A stretch of 64,000 nucleotides of DNA, from NCBI RefSeq assembly GCF_042408815.1, contig NZ_JBHOQR010000002.1, positions 1 through 64,000 of the forward strand. Reading direction: 5' to 3'. A program made the position numbers and the translations under genes. Below the pieces are notes generated by a model, which saw only the letters and a program-made list of their open reading frames with translations, searched no databases and had not been told where the DNA came from. Below, in pieces: positions 27,281 to 35,878 of this stretch. The DNA is from Thermoflexus sp042408815. GTDB lineage: Bacteria > Chloroflexota > Anaerolineae > Thermoflexales > Thermoflexaceae. Each line of letters opens with the position of its first letter. Position 1 is the first letter of the stretch.

Positions 27281-28693
27281 ATGGGTGGCTTTGCCTCTCG
27301 CCTGTTCGAGCCGATTCCCGGCCTGCAAGTGGCTCTGGCCGAGGGGCCGGATTATGAGGCCCTGCTTTCCTGCATTCGGTGCGCTCGCTGTCTCCCGGTT
27401 TGTCCGACTTACCAGGAGACCCTCCATGAGGTGCAATCCCCCCGGGGGCGTCTCGCTCTCCTCCGGGCGGTGGAGGAGGGACGGCTGTCCCTGGATGAGA
27501 CGGTGGAGGCTCATCTCTATCATTGCCTCGATTGTCGGGCCTGCAATACGGTCTGCCCGGCCGGGATCCCCATCGGGGAGCTGATCGTGGCGGGCCGGGC
27601 GGCGGCCGCGGCCCAGCGTCCGCGCCCATGGTGGCTTCGTCTGCTCCTGGAGCGCGCCCTGGGCTCGCCCCGCGCGGCGGAGTGGGCCGCCGCGCCCCTT
27701 CGCTGGGCCTGGCGCCTGGGCCTGATCCCGCTCGCCCGTCGTCTCTTTCGTTTCCTCCCCTTGCTGGGGGAGCTGCTGGATCTCGCCCCCCGGCCTGCCC
27801 GTCCGGTTCGAAAGGAGCTAACGCGCCGGGCCTCCCCGCCGGCGCCGCGCTATCGGGTGGGCTTCTTCCTGGGATGTGTGATGAACGCGGTGTATGGTGA
27901 CGTCGTGCGCGCCAGCGTCCGCCTGCTGGAGCGCCTGGGGTGCGCCGTGATGGTCCCCCCGGATCCAGTTTGTTGCGGTGCGCCTCAGGACGATCAGGGC
28001 CTGCGGGAGACGGCGCGGTGCTTCGCCCGCCGGAATATCGCCGCCTTTGAGGCCCTGGGACCTCTCGATGCCATCGTGGCCGATTGTGCGGCGTGCAGCG
28101 GCTTCCTGAAAGAATATGCGCATCTTCTGGCGGATGATCCGGGGTGGGCGGACCGCGCGCGTGCTTTCGCCGCCCGAGTCCGGGATCTCACGGAGTGGCT
28201 GGAGGCGATCTGGCCGGAGGACCTCCAGCCGGTCGCTCCGGGGCTCTGCCTGACGTATCATGAGCCATGCCACTTGAGCCATGGGCAGGGGGTTCGGCGG
28301 CCTCCCCGGGCGCTGTTGCGCCGGCTGCAGGGGGCAACGTTCCGGGAGCTGCCCGACGCGACCCGCTGTTGCGGGAGTGCGGGCATTTACAACCTGACCC
28401 ATCCGGCCATGTCCCGCCGGCTGCTGGAGCGGAAGATGGCCGATATCGCCGCCACCGGCGCCTCCGTGGTGGTCACCGCCAACCCGGGCTGCATGCTCCA
28501 GCTGGAGTGGGGAGCCCGCCGATCGGGCGCGGCGATCCAGGTTCGCCATCTCTCTGAAGTTCTGGATGCTGGGCTGTCGGTTCGAGAAAGGAGGGGGGAT
28601 GGGGCGCTGGGTGATCCCGCCGGAAGTCCATGGGAACGGCCGTTTCCTGATCCCCCGTCGCGAGTTCATCCCCGCCTATCTGAAGACCTATGA
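27281..28693 (+). CDS. glcF: Glycolate oxidase iron-sulfur subunit (GlcF-like)
   Basis: 470 residues. Two ferredoxin-type 4Fe-4S motifs lie in the first 110 residues (CIRCARCLPVCP and CLDCRACNTVCP). Two CCG domains follow, with cysteine pairs in PVCCGAPQDDQG and TRCCGSAGIYN. This is the architecture of GlcF and of related lactate/glycerol-3-phosphate Fe-S subunits. It passes electrons from a flavoprotein partner to the quinone pool; a matching GlcD-like gene lies 24 kb away at 52567. The last 35 or so residues overlap the radical SAM gene by 95 nt and look non-conserved. AAGGGGAAGAG precedes the ATG. Confidence 0.85.
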   Translation: MGGFASRLFEPIPGLQVALAEGPDYEALLSCIRCARCLPVCPTYQETLHEVQSPRGRLALLRAVEEGRLSLDETVEAHLYHCLDCRACNTVCPAGIPIGELIVAGRAAAAAQRPRPWWLRLLLERALGSPRAAEWAAAPLRWAWRLGLIPLARRLFRFLPLLGELLDLAPRPARPVRKELTRRASPPAPRYRVGFFLGCVMNAVYGDVVRASVRLLERLGCAVMVPPDPVCCGAPQDDQGLRETARCFARRNIAAFEALGPLDAIVADCAACSGFLKEYAHLLADDPGWADRARAFAARVRDLTEWLEAIWPEDLQPVAPGLCLTYHEPCHLSHGQGVRRPPRALLRRLQGATFRELPDATRCCGSAGIYNLTHPAMSRRLLERKMADIAATGASVVVTANPGCMLQLEWGARRSGAAIQVRHLSEVLDAGLSVRERRGDGALGDPAGSPWERPFPDPPSRVHPRLSEDL

Positions 28694-29624
28694 AGAAGGC
28701 CGTCTGAAGGAGAAGGTAGAGGAGGCCCTTTCGCATCTAGGGCCCTCCTGCCGGGTGTGTCCGCGTCTGTGCAAAGGGGTGGACCGTCTGGCCAATGCCT
28801 TCGGGGTCTGTCGGGTGGGGCGCTACGCCCGCGTGGCCAGCGCGTTCCCGCACTTCGGGGAAGAGGACGTCCTCCGCGGCTGGCGCGGATCGGGCACTAT
28901 CTTCTTCTCCTGGTGCAACCTACGCTGTGTCTTTTGCCAAAACTATGAAATCAGTCAGCTGGGGGAGGGGGAGGAGTTAACGCCGAAGGAGCTGGCCCGG
29001 CTGATGATCCGGCTTCAGGAGATGGGATGCCACAACATCAACTTCGTCACCCCAGAGCACGTGGTGCCGCAGATCGTGGAGGCGCTCCCGTATGCCATCG
29101 AGATGGGCCTGCGGGTGCCTCTCGTATATAACACCAGCGCCTACGACAGCCTGGAGAGCTTGCGGGTGATGGAAGGGCTGGTGGATATCTATATGCCGGA
29201 TTTCAAGCTGTGGACCCCCGAGCGAAGCCGGAAGTATCTGCTGGCGGCGAACTACCCGGAGGTGGCCCGCCAAGCGATTGCCGAGATGCACCGCCAGGTG
29301 GGCGAGCTTCGGGTGGATGAGGAGGGTCTGGCCGTGCGAGGGGTGCTGGTGCGCCACCTGGTGATGCCCGGCCTTCTGGAGGAGACCCGGGAGATCATGC
29401 GGTGGCTGGCCGGGCTCTCGCGAGACACCTATGTCAACCTGATGGATCAATATTATCCGGCCTGGAAGGCGAAGACGGATCCCCGCTATACGGAGATCAA
29501 CCGGCGGGTGTTCCCTCAGGAGATGGAGGAAGCTTTCCGGATCGCGCGGGAGGCCGGCCTGTGGCGCTTCGATGTCCGCTGGCGGCTGGTGATCCCCCAT
29601 ATGGAGTGGATCGCCATTGAGTGA
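28599..29624 (+). CDS. Radical SAM protein (PflA-like, COG1313 type)
   Basis: 341 residues. The radical SAM cluster motif is CNLRCVFC (CX3CX2C), in FSWCNLRCVFCQNYEIS. An N-terminal cysteine cluster (CRVCPRLCKG) and FGVCRVG precede it, the pattern of the uncharacterised pyruvate-formate-lyase-activase-like family. VTPEHVVPQIVEAL and LVYNTSAYDS follow. The substrate is unknown. The start at ATG 28599 is directly preceded by AAAGGAGGGGGG and overlaps the end of glcF. The ricT gene follows immediately. Confidence 0.88.
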   Translation: MGRWVIPPEVHGNGRFLIPRREFIPAYLKTYEEGRLKEKVEEALSHLGPSCRVCPRLCKGVDRLANAFGVCRVGRYARVASAFPHFGEEDVLRGWRGSGTIFFSWCNLRCVFCQNYEISQLGEGEELTPKELARLMIRLQEMGCHNINFVTPEHVVPQIVEALPYAIEMGLRVPLVYNTSAYDSLESLRVMEGLVDIYMPDFKLWTPERSRKYLLAANYPEVARQAIAEMHRQVGELRVDEEGLAVRGVLVRHLVMPGLLEETREIMRWLAGLSRDTYVNLMDQYYPAWKAKTDPRYTEINRRVFPQEMEEAFRIAREAGLWRFDVRWRLVIPHMEWIAIE

Positions 29625-29706
29625 CCTCCCTTCAAAGGGGCAGCGCGCCCACAGCGAGGCGCCAGAGCCTTCCTGCCCGAAACACGATGCGGGATGGAGC
29701 ATCGCA

Positions 29707-30630
29707 ATGGCCGCAGAGATGGTTTCAGCCAGCGAGCGGGTGGTGGGTGTTCGATTCCATCCAGTCGGAAAAATCTATCACTTCGACCCCGGACCTTATG
29801 CGCTGCAGGTGGGCGATTGGGTGATCGTGGAGACCCCGCGGGGCAAGCAGCTCGGCAAGGTGGTCTCCATAGGGATGCCCCGCAGCGGCCGGATCGAGGG
29901 ACCGCTGCGGCCGGTGGAACGGCCGGCCACCAATCGGGACCTGGCGATCCGCAAATACTGGGAGCGCAAGGAGATGGAGGCCCTGGTGGTGGCTCGGGAC
30001 CATGCTCGCCAGCTCGGGCTTTCGATCAAGATGGTGAAGGTGGAGATCTCCTTCGATGGGAAGCATATCTCGTTCCTTTACCACACCGAAGAGAAGGTCG
30101 ATCTGGAGCCTTTGCGGCAGCGGTTAGAGGAAGCTTACCGGGGACGGCAGGTGGAGCTGCGGTTGATCGGCCCGCGAGATGTGGCCAAGATCGTCGGCGG
30201 AATGGGGGCCTGCGGCTTGGAGACCCGATGCTGCTCCCTCTTCCTGACCGAATTCAGCCCGATCTCGATCAAAATGGCCAAGGAACAGGGTCTTTCCCTG
30301 AACCCAGAGGATATCACTGGGATGTGCGGGCGGCTTCGGTGCTGCCTGATCTATGAATACGAGCAATACGTTCGGGCGAAGCAGGAGCTTCCGAAGAAGG
30401 GCAAGGCGGTGATGACCCCCCACGGGGAAGGCGTGGTGGTGGAGGTGCTTCCATTGAAAGAAGCCGCTCTAGTCCGGGTGGGGGATCAACTCCATGAGGT
30501 TTCTAAGGATCAGCTTCAGCCTTTGGAGGAACTCAAGGCGCTCCAGCAGAAGGCGGAGAGGCCATGCCATAACGGGGAGAACTGCACCTGTGGTCGGCGC
30601 AATGGGGGGAACAAGGAGGAATCTGGATAG
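29707..30630 (+). CDS. ricT: PSP1/RicT (YaaT) family protein
   Basis: About 307 residues from ATG 29707; an overlapping TTG at 29617 would add 30 non-conserved residues. The PSP1 domain covers the centre: VGKIYHFDPG, VIVETPRGKQLGKV, ISFLYHTEEKVDL, and the cysteine-rich MGACGLETRCCSLF and GMCGRLRCCLIYE. In Bacillus, RicT forms an Fe-S-containing complex with RicA and RicF that assists RNase Y in RNA processing. The C-terminus adds another Cys-rich tail (CHNGENCTCGRR). RicA and RicF homologues are not seen nearby. It follows the radical SAM gene closely and is probably in its transcript. Confidence 0.9.
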   Translation: MAAEMVSASERVVGVRFHPVGKIYHFDPGPYALQVGDWVIVETPRGKQLGKVVSIGMPRSGRIEGPLRPVERPATNRDLAIRKYWERKEMEALVVARDHARQLGLSIKMVKVEISFDGKHISFLYHTEEKVDLEPLRQRLEEAYRGRQVELRLIGPRDVAKIVGGMGACGLETRCCSLFLTEFSPISIKMAKEQGLSLNPEDITGMCGRLRCCLIYEYEQYVRAKQELPKKGKAVMTPHGEGVVVEVLPLKEAALVRVGDQLHEVSKDQLQPLEELKALQQKAERPCHNGENCTCGRRNGGNKEESG

Positions 30631-30733
30631 CGAGCCCTCGGGGATGGGAATTCCGCCGGGTGAAGGTGGGGTGAGGAGGTAAAGGCCCGCCGCTCAGCTT
30701 GAAGACCCCTTCGATGAGGTTCAGGAATCGGCG

Positions 30734-32107
30734 ATGGCGACAGTAGATGTATTGATCTGCGGGGCGGGGATCGCCGGGATCTCCGCGGCCTATCATCTGA
30801 GCCTCCGCCAGCCCTCCCTTCGGATCCTTCTGATCGATCGCGGAGCGCCTCTCAGTCTCACCAGCGATAAATCGACAGAGGCCTATCGCAACTGGTGGCC
30901 CGGTCCGGATGATGCGATGGTCTGTCTGATGAACCGGAGCATCGATCTCCTGGAGGAGCTGGCTCGATCCTGTGGGAACGCCTTCCGCATGAACCGTCGG
31001 GGTTACCTCTACGCTACCGCCGATCCCTCCCGAGCGGAACAGCTCCTCCAGGCCGCCGAACAGGCCGCCCGGTATGGCGCCGGCCCGGTCCGCCGGCACA
31101 CAGGTTCCCCCTCGGATCCTCTCTACCTCCCATCCCCGCCGGAAGGCTTCGATGGGCTGCCCGACGGCGTGGACGTGTTCCTGGATCCCCGGGAGATCCG
31201 CCGTTTCTTTCCCTATCTCTCTGAACGAACCCTGGCCGTCCTGCACGTTCGCCGGTGTGGCTGGCTGAGCGCTTACGGCCTGGGCATGGTGCTTTTGGAG
31301 CAGGCGCGGGCTCGGGGGGTGATGTTCCGCTCTGCAGCGCTCCAGGCGGTTGCGGTGCGAGGGAACCGGCTCCAGGCGGTCCGGCTGGCTTTCCCCGGAG
31401 GCGAGGAAACAGTGAGCGCTGGATGTCTGATCAACGCGGCAGGCCCGTTTGTCGCGGATGTGGCCCGGATGATAGGGGTTGAGCTGCCGGTTTTTTGCGA
31501 GCTGCATCGGAAGGTCATGTTCCCGGATGTGGAGCAGGTGATCCCCAGGGACGCGCCGTTGGTGATCTGGGCGGATCCTCAGCGGTTGCTGTGGTCGGAA
31601 GAAGAGCGAGAGCTGCTGAGGGAGATGGGGCGTTCGGAGCTGCTGGAGGAGCTGCCCGGGGGCGCCCATCTGCGGCCGGAGGGTGGCGCGGAGAGCTCCT
31701 ACGTGTTGATGCTTTGGCCCTACGCAGCACGGCCGGTCGAGCCGATTTTCCCGCTCCCGGAGGATCCCTTGTTCCCGGAGGTGGCGCTGCGAGGCCTGAT
31801 GGCGGCGATCCCCGGGCTGCAGGTCTACCTGGCCCGCATGCCACGCCCAGTTGTGGACGGAGGATACTATGTCCGGACGCCGGAGAACCGGCCGCTGATC
31901 GGCCCGATGCCGGTGGAGGGAGCCTATCTCATCGGCGCGCTCTCCGGTTTCGGGATCATGGCGGCGATGGGGGCAGGGGAGCTCCTGGCCGCCCATATCC
32001 TGGGGGAGCCGCTTCCGGATTACGCCTCCGCCTTCACCCTGGATCGCTATGAACGCCCCGATTACCGGGCACGCCTGAACGCATGGGGGGAGACGTGGCA
32101 GCTGTAG
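30734..32107 (+). CDS. FAD-dependent oxidoreductase, DAO family
   Basis: 457 residues. The N-terminal dinucleotide motif is VLICGAGIAGISAAYHLS, with ILLIDRGAP as the ribose-binding acid strand. CLINAAGPFVADVARM is the second FAD-contact segment, and the C-terminal GGYYVRTPENRPLIGPM with GALSGFGIMAAMGAGELLA closes the fold. It is a D-amino-acid-oxidase/sarcosine-oxidase-like flavoprotein, oxidising some amine or amino acid. The substrate cannot be deduced. A strong hairpin overlaps its stop codon. Confidence 0.85.
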   Translation: MATVDVLICGAGIAGISAAYHLSLRQPSLRILLIDRGAPLSLTSDKSTEAYRNWWPGPDDAMVCLMNRSIDLLEELARSCGNAFRMNRRGYLYATADPSRAEQLLQAAEQAARYGAGPVRRHTGSPSDPLYLPSPPEGFDGLPDGVDVFLDPREIRRFFPYLSERTLAVLHVRRCGWLSAYGLGMVLLEQARARGVMFRSAALQAVAVRGNRLQAVRLAFPGGEETVSAGCLINAAGPFVADVARMIGVELPVFCELHRKVMFPDVEQVIPRDAPLVIWADPQRLLWSEEERELLREMGRSELLEELPGGAHLRPEGGAESSYVLMLWPYAARPVEPIFPLPEDPLFPEVALRGLMAAIPGLQVYLARMPRPVVDGGYYVRTPENRPLIGPMPVEGAYLIGALSGFGIMAAMGAGELLAAHILGEPLPDYASAFTLDRYERPDYRARLNAWGETWQL

Positions 32108-32126
32108 CATGGATCCCTACAGCTGC
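32098..32126. terminator. Perfect hairpin between convergent genes
   Basis: GCAGCTGTAG (32098-32107) and CTACAGCTGC (32117-32126) form a perfect 10-bp stem with a 9-nt loop, with the FAD-oxidase stop TAG inside the stem. A second hairpin (CCCTGGC-GAGG-GCCAGGG) follows near 32165. Neither has a T-run, but their position between convergent genes suits transcription termination. Confidence 0.5.
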
Positions 32127-32229
32127 CATTGCCCCGTAAAGCGGAAGACAAAAGGGCGATCCCCCTGGCGAGGGCCAGGGAGATCCCGCTGTCGGCGATC
32201 CCGAAGGGATGCCGGCAATTCATGATGGC

Positions 32230-33444
32230 TCATTGCCCCTGCCGCAGGACCTCCACCGCACGCTGCAGCTGAGGATCCACCCCTCCGGTTTCCGCTCCAG
32301 GCTCTGCTTTCACCTCGATGTCCGGCTTCAATCCTTCCCCGTGAATCGCCCGGTTGCTGGGCGTGAACCAGCGGGCGATGGTGACCCGCAGCTCGGAGCC
32401 ATCGGAAAGGGTGTGGACGAGCTGCACAGATCCCTTCCCGAACGTTCGCTCGCCGATCAGTCGGGCCCGACCGCGATCCTGCAGAGCGCCGGCCACGATC
32501 TCTGTGGCGCTGGCGCTGCCGGCGTTCACCAGCACCACCATGGGGATCTTTTCCCCGATATCGCCGCTCTTCGAGCGGAACACCCGCTCCTCGCCGTCCT
32601 TCGTGCGCTCATATGCCACGATCCCCTCATCCAGGAAGAGATCAGCAACCTGGATGGCCTGGTCGAGGAACCCGCCGGGATTGTCGCGCAGGTCCAGGAT
32701 GAGGCCCCGTGGGTTCTGGGCCAGCAGCTCTTTCAGTTGCTCTTGGAGCTGACGGGTCGCCTGAGCGCTGAAGTCGAGCAGCCGGATATACGCGATGTTT
32801 TCGGGAAGCATACGAGCTTCCACAACAGGGATGGTGATGCGAGCCCGGGTGACGGTGACCCGGAGGGGTTCGCGCTGTCCAGGCCGTTCAATGGTGAGGG
32901 TCACTGAGGTGCCAGCCGGACCCCGGATCAGTGCCACTGCCTCATAGATGCTGTAGCCGACGATCGATTGCCCGTTGACTTCGATCACCAGGTCCCCGGC
33001 CCGGATACCGGCTTTCTGGGCTGGGGAGCCCTCGAAGACGCGCACGATCTCCAGCTTGTTGTCTCGGTTCATGCGCACTAAGGCCCCGATCCCTTCAAAC
33101 TGTCCCGAGGCGTCCTCCTCCAGGATCCGGGCGATCTTGGGTTCGATGAAAGATGTATAGGGATCCCCCAGGGTCTGCAGGGCGCCCCGCACAGCGCCGT
33201 AGGCCACCGTCTGGGGAGAAGGGATCTCGCCGTAATATTCCTCCTGAATCAGCTTCCACGCTTCCCAGAAGATCCCGAAAGCTTGCTGGAGATCCTGGGG
33301 CGGGGCGGCGGACCGGGTCTGGGAAGGCGCTGGGTGCATTCCCCATGCGACGGCGAACCCGCTTAGAAACGCGGAGCCGAGCAATCCGGTTGCCAGGATA
33401 GCAAATAGAAGAAGGTTTCCTGCGCGTCGGAGTAGGCTATTCAC
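32230..33444 (-). CDS. ctpA: S41 family carboxyl-terminal processing protease
   Basis: 404 residues. GTG 33444 is chosen because AGGAGG lies 6 nt upstream; ATG 33459 would put that ribosome site inside the gene. An N-terminal signal-anchor (about residues 8-35) is followed by a PDZ domain (FEGIGALVRM to RGPAGTSVTLTIERPG) and the tail-specific protease domain. The catalytic Ser lies in VNAGSASATEIVAGAL and the Lys in GERTFGKGSVQ. RGLILDLRDNPGGFLDQAIQVADLF is the family block between them. It degrades or trims proteins in the cell envelope. It is transcribed toward the convergent FAD-oxidase gene. Confidence 0.93.
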   Translation of the reverse strand: MNSLLRRAGNLLLFAILATGLLGSAFLSGFAVAWGMHPAPSQTRSAAPPQDLQQAFGIFWEAWKLIQEEYYGEIPSPQTVAYGAVRGALQTLGDPYTSFIEPKIARILEEDASGQFEGIGALVRMNRDNKLEIVRVFEGSPAQKAGIRAGDLVIEVNGQSIVGYSIYEAVALIRGPAGTSVTLTIERPGQREPLRVTVTRARITIPVVEARMLPENIAYIRLLDFSAQATRQLQEQLKELLAQNPRGLILDLRDNPGGFLDQAIQVADLFLDEGIVAYERTKDGEERVFRSKSGDIGEKIPMVVLVNAGSASATEIVAGALQDRGRARLIGERTFGKGSVQLVHTLSDGSELRVTIARWFTPSNRAIHGEGLKPDIEVKAEPGAETGGVDPQLQRAVEVLRQGQ

Positions 33445-33491
33445 GGTCAGCCTCCTCATGGCGATTAAAAACCTAATGGAGGCGATGAGTC

Positions 33492-33520
33492 TTGTCGATG
33501 TGATGGACTGCGGGTATAAT
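33492..33520 (+). promoter_or_regulatory. Promoter of the tRNA-Leu gene
   Basis: TTGTCG (33492-33497), a 17-bp spacer and a perfect TATAAT (33515-33520) sit 12 nt before the first base of the tRNA. The GC-rich TGCTATGG that follows could be a discriminator region. Confidence 0.7.
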
Positions 33521-33532
33521 TGCTATGGCCTT

Positions 33533-33620
33533 GCCCGGGTGGCGGAACAGGCAGACGCGGCGTCTTGAGGGGGCGCTGGCCCTTCAGGCCGTGCGGGTTC
33601 AAATCCCGCCCCGGGCACCA
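33533..33620 (+). tRNA. tRNA-Leu (anticodon GAG)
   Basis: The acceptor stem GCCCGGG (33533-33539) pairs with CCCGGGC (33610-33616). The anticodon stem GCGTC/GGCGC encloses the loop TTGAGGG, giving anticodon GAG (reads CUC and CUU). A long variable arm (TGGCCCTTCAGGCCGT) marks a class II tRNA. The T-arm is GCGGG-TTCAAAT-CCCGC. The 3' CCA is encoded. All features agree with leucine identity. Confidence 0.95.
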
Positions 33621-33621
33621 G

Positions 33622-33650
33622 AACCCCGGCCCCCTGCCGGGGTTTTTATA
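33622..33650 (+). terminator. Intrinsic terminator after tRNA-Leu
   Basis: CCCCGGC (33624-33630), a CCCCT loop, GCCGGGG (33636-33642), then TTTTT and an AT-rich tail. The stem begins only a few bases after the encoded CCA. The signal has the full rho-independent form. Confidence 0.9.
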
Positions 33651-33837
33651 TATCCTCGAGTTTCCCACGGGCGCAAATCCACGACTTTCTCCTTCCCAGG
33701 CTCAGAAGACCCCCTGATCGGATCCTGCATGCTACAACAACATGGGGCAGGGGAAGTTCAGATGGCGGGGCAGCGAAGCCACCCCGCACCTTGACGTTTT
33801 GCGACAAGATCGGGTGAAGGCTCGTTCGGCTGCTCGT

Positions 33838-34653
33838 CTATCCCTTCAGGGCCCCTGCGAGTAACCCGCGCAGGAAGAAGCGGCCCAGGAAGATGTAAAC
33901 CAGCAGCGTAGGCAGGGCGGCCAGCAGCGCGCCGGCCATCTGGACGTTCCATTCGACGATCTGGCTCCCCGCTAGGTTCTGTAGCGCCACCGTGATCGGC
34001 TGCTGAGCCGGCTTATTGGTCACCGTGACCGCAAAGAGGAAATCGTTCCAGATCTGGGTGAACTGCCAGATGGCCACCACGGCGAATCCAGGCTGGGAAA
34101 GGGGGAGCATCACCCAGCGATAGATTCCCAGCAGGGAAGCCCCATCGATCTTGGCGGCCTCCACCAGCTCCCCGGGGATCGACGCATAGTAATTACGAAA
34201 AATGAGGGAGGTGATGGGGATGCCATAAACCACGTGGACCAGGATGAGCCCTGGGATCGAGCCGTAGAGGTTGATGGACTGAAGGAAACGAACCAGTGGG
34301 ATCAGGATGCTCTGATAGGGGATGAACATGCCGAAGAGGATGGCCGGGAAGAGGAGCTCCGATCCTCGAAAGCGCCACCGGGCCAAGATGTAGCCGTTGA
34401 TGGAGCCGATGAAGGAAGAGATCACAGTGGCTGGGATCACCAGGTAGACGCTGTTCATGAAGTTTGGGGAGAGCTTTTCCCATGCCTTAGCGAAGGCGGC
34501 CAGCGAGGGCTGGGTCGGCCAGTTCCACATCCGTGTCAGATCTGCCTCGGCGAAGCTCTTCAGGCCCGTAAGGAGCAGCACGTAAACGGGCAGCAGATAA
34601 AAGAGAGTCAGCGCCCATAAGGCCGCGTAGATCCCGACGCGTCCCAGCCTCAT
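33838..34653 (-). CDS. Sugar ABC transporter permease (MalG-like)
   Basis: 271 residues with six predicted membrane segments. The cytoplasmic EAA loop, which docks on the ATPase, is EAAKIDGASLLGIYRWVMLPLSQPG. It belongs to the carbohydrate-uptake CUT1 permease group. The ATG overlaps the stop codon of the upstream permease as ATGA, so the two are made together. No ATPase or binding protein is adjacent. About 190 bases downstream contain only a 6-bp GCGGGG/CCCCGC hairpin (33765-33787). Confidence 0.9.
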   Translation of the reverse strand: MRLGRVGIYAALWALTLFYLLPVYVLLLTGLKSFAEADLTRMWNWPTQPSLAAFAKAWEKLSPNFMNSVYLVIPATVISSFIGSINGYILARWRFRGSELLFPAILFGMFIPYQSILIPLVRFLQSINLYGSIPGLILVHVVYGIPITSLIFRNYYASIPGELVEAAKIDGASLLGIYRWVMLPLSQPGFAVVAIWQFTQIWNDFLFAVTVTNKPAQQPITVALQNLAGSQIVEWNVQMAGALLAALPTLLVYIFLGRFFLRGLLAGALKG

Positions 34654-35672
34654 AACTCGGTCTCCCGGCTCAAGCTGTAGCGGAGGTAGGGGATGATCAG
34701 AGCAGCGACCAGGAGCAGCATCAGGGTGGCGATGGCGGCTCCCTGGGCGAAATGGTTTCCCCGAAACGTGGTTTCAAACATGAAGTAGGCAGGCATGTCC
34801 GTGGCGAACCCGGGGCCGCTGCCGGTCATCGCCACGGTGAGATCAAAGATCTTGAGGGAGATATGCCCCAGCACAATCAAGGCGCTCAGGGTGACCGGCC
34901 GGAGCAGCGGCAGGACCACATGGCGATAGATTTGCCACTCGCTGGCCCCATCCACCCGGGCAGCTTCCCGCAGCTCCTCCGGGATCCCCCGCAGGCCGGC
35001 CAGATACATGGCCATGGTGAACCCGGAAAGCTGCCACGTGGCGGCGATCACCACCGGGATCAACGCCACCGGGATCCCTACCTGAATCGCCCCCACTTTC
35101 ACGCCGAACATAATGGAAGGATCCGTGAACCAGCGCGGCAGGGGCCCAGCGTAGCCCGTATATTTCAGAAGAAGATTGATCCCGGTTTGGGGGTTGAACA
35201 GCCATTGCCAAGCGATGCCGGTCACGATGAAGGAAATGGCCATGGGGAACAGGAACACGCTGCGGAAGAACGTTTCCCCTTTCACCCGCTGATCCAGCAA
35301 AAGGGCGGCGAAGAAGCCCACTCCGATCGCCCCCAGTAGGAAAAGGGTCGTGAAGACCACCACGTTGCGGATGTCCGCCTGAAACCGCGGAGTCTGAAAC
35401 AGCCCGACATAGTTTCGCAGACCGATGAACGTGTAATCCGGCAGCACATCGTTCCATCGGGTCAGCGAGATGTAGACGGTCCACCCGATGAACCCGTAGA
35501 CGAAAATCAACACCGCGATCACGGAGGGGGTGAGCAAGAGAACCGGCAGCGCGCTCTCCAGGCGCCGCCGGATTTCCCTCCCAGGATACAGCCATCGGGG
35601 AACTGGAACCGCCCGTTGCGCGACCCGGGGCACGCCGAGGGTGGACGTCGGATCCCGAGGGCGCTTCTCCAT
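34650..35672 (-). CDS. Sugar ABC transporter permease (MalF/UgpA-like)
   Basis: 340 residues from ATG 35672, preceded by GGAGGAGG; a longer open frame to 35765 has no ribosome site. A basic N-terminal tail of about 45 residues leads to six membrane segments. The EAA loop is ELREAARVDGASEWQIYRHVVLPLLRP. It forms the heterodimeric permease with the gene that overlaps its 3' end. The transporter lacks its solute-binding protein and ATPase here; upstream lies the divergent recF. A shared MsmK-like ATPase elsewhere would be needed. Confidence 0.9.
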   Translation of the reverse strand: MEKRPRDPTSTLGVPRVAQRAVPVPRWLYPGREIRRRLESALPVLLLTPSVIAVLIFVYGFIGWTVYISLTRWNDVLPDYTFIGLRNYVGLFQTPRFQADIRNVVVFTTLFLLGAIGVGFFAALLLDQRVKGETFFRSVFLFPMAISFIVTGIAWQWLFNPQTGINLLLKYTGYAGPLPRWFTDPSIMFGVKVGAIQVGIPVALIPVVIAATWQLSGFTMAMYLAGLRGIPEELREAARVDGASEWQIYRHVVLPLLRPVTLSALIVLGHISLKIFDLTVAMTGSGPGFATDMPAYFMFETTFRGNHFAQGAAIATLMLLLVAALIIPYLRYSLSRETEL

Positions 35673-35878
35673 CCTCGCCTCCTCCCCGTTTGCTCGATCT
35701 GCGCCATGGACGCTGGGTTGCTTCGCCCACTTATCGGGATTCTGAAAAGGGGTCATCCGCCTCACTGCAAGTGTGCGCTGTAAATTCCGGCACGCCCCGA
35801 TCGGATAAGCGCCGATGATTTGCTATGATTATAGTCTGAGATGGATAACGTCTGAAATCTTTCACGCGGCGTTCCGGG

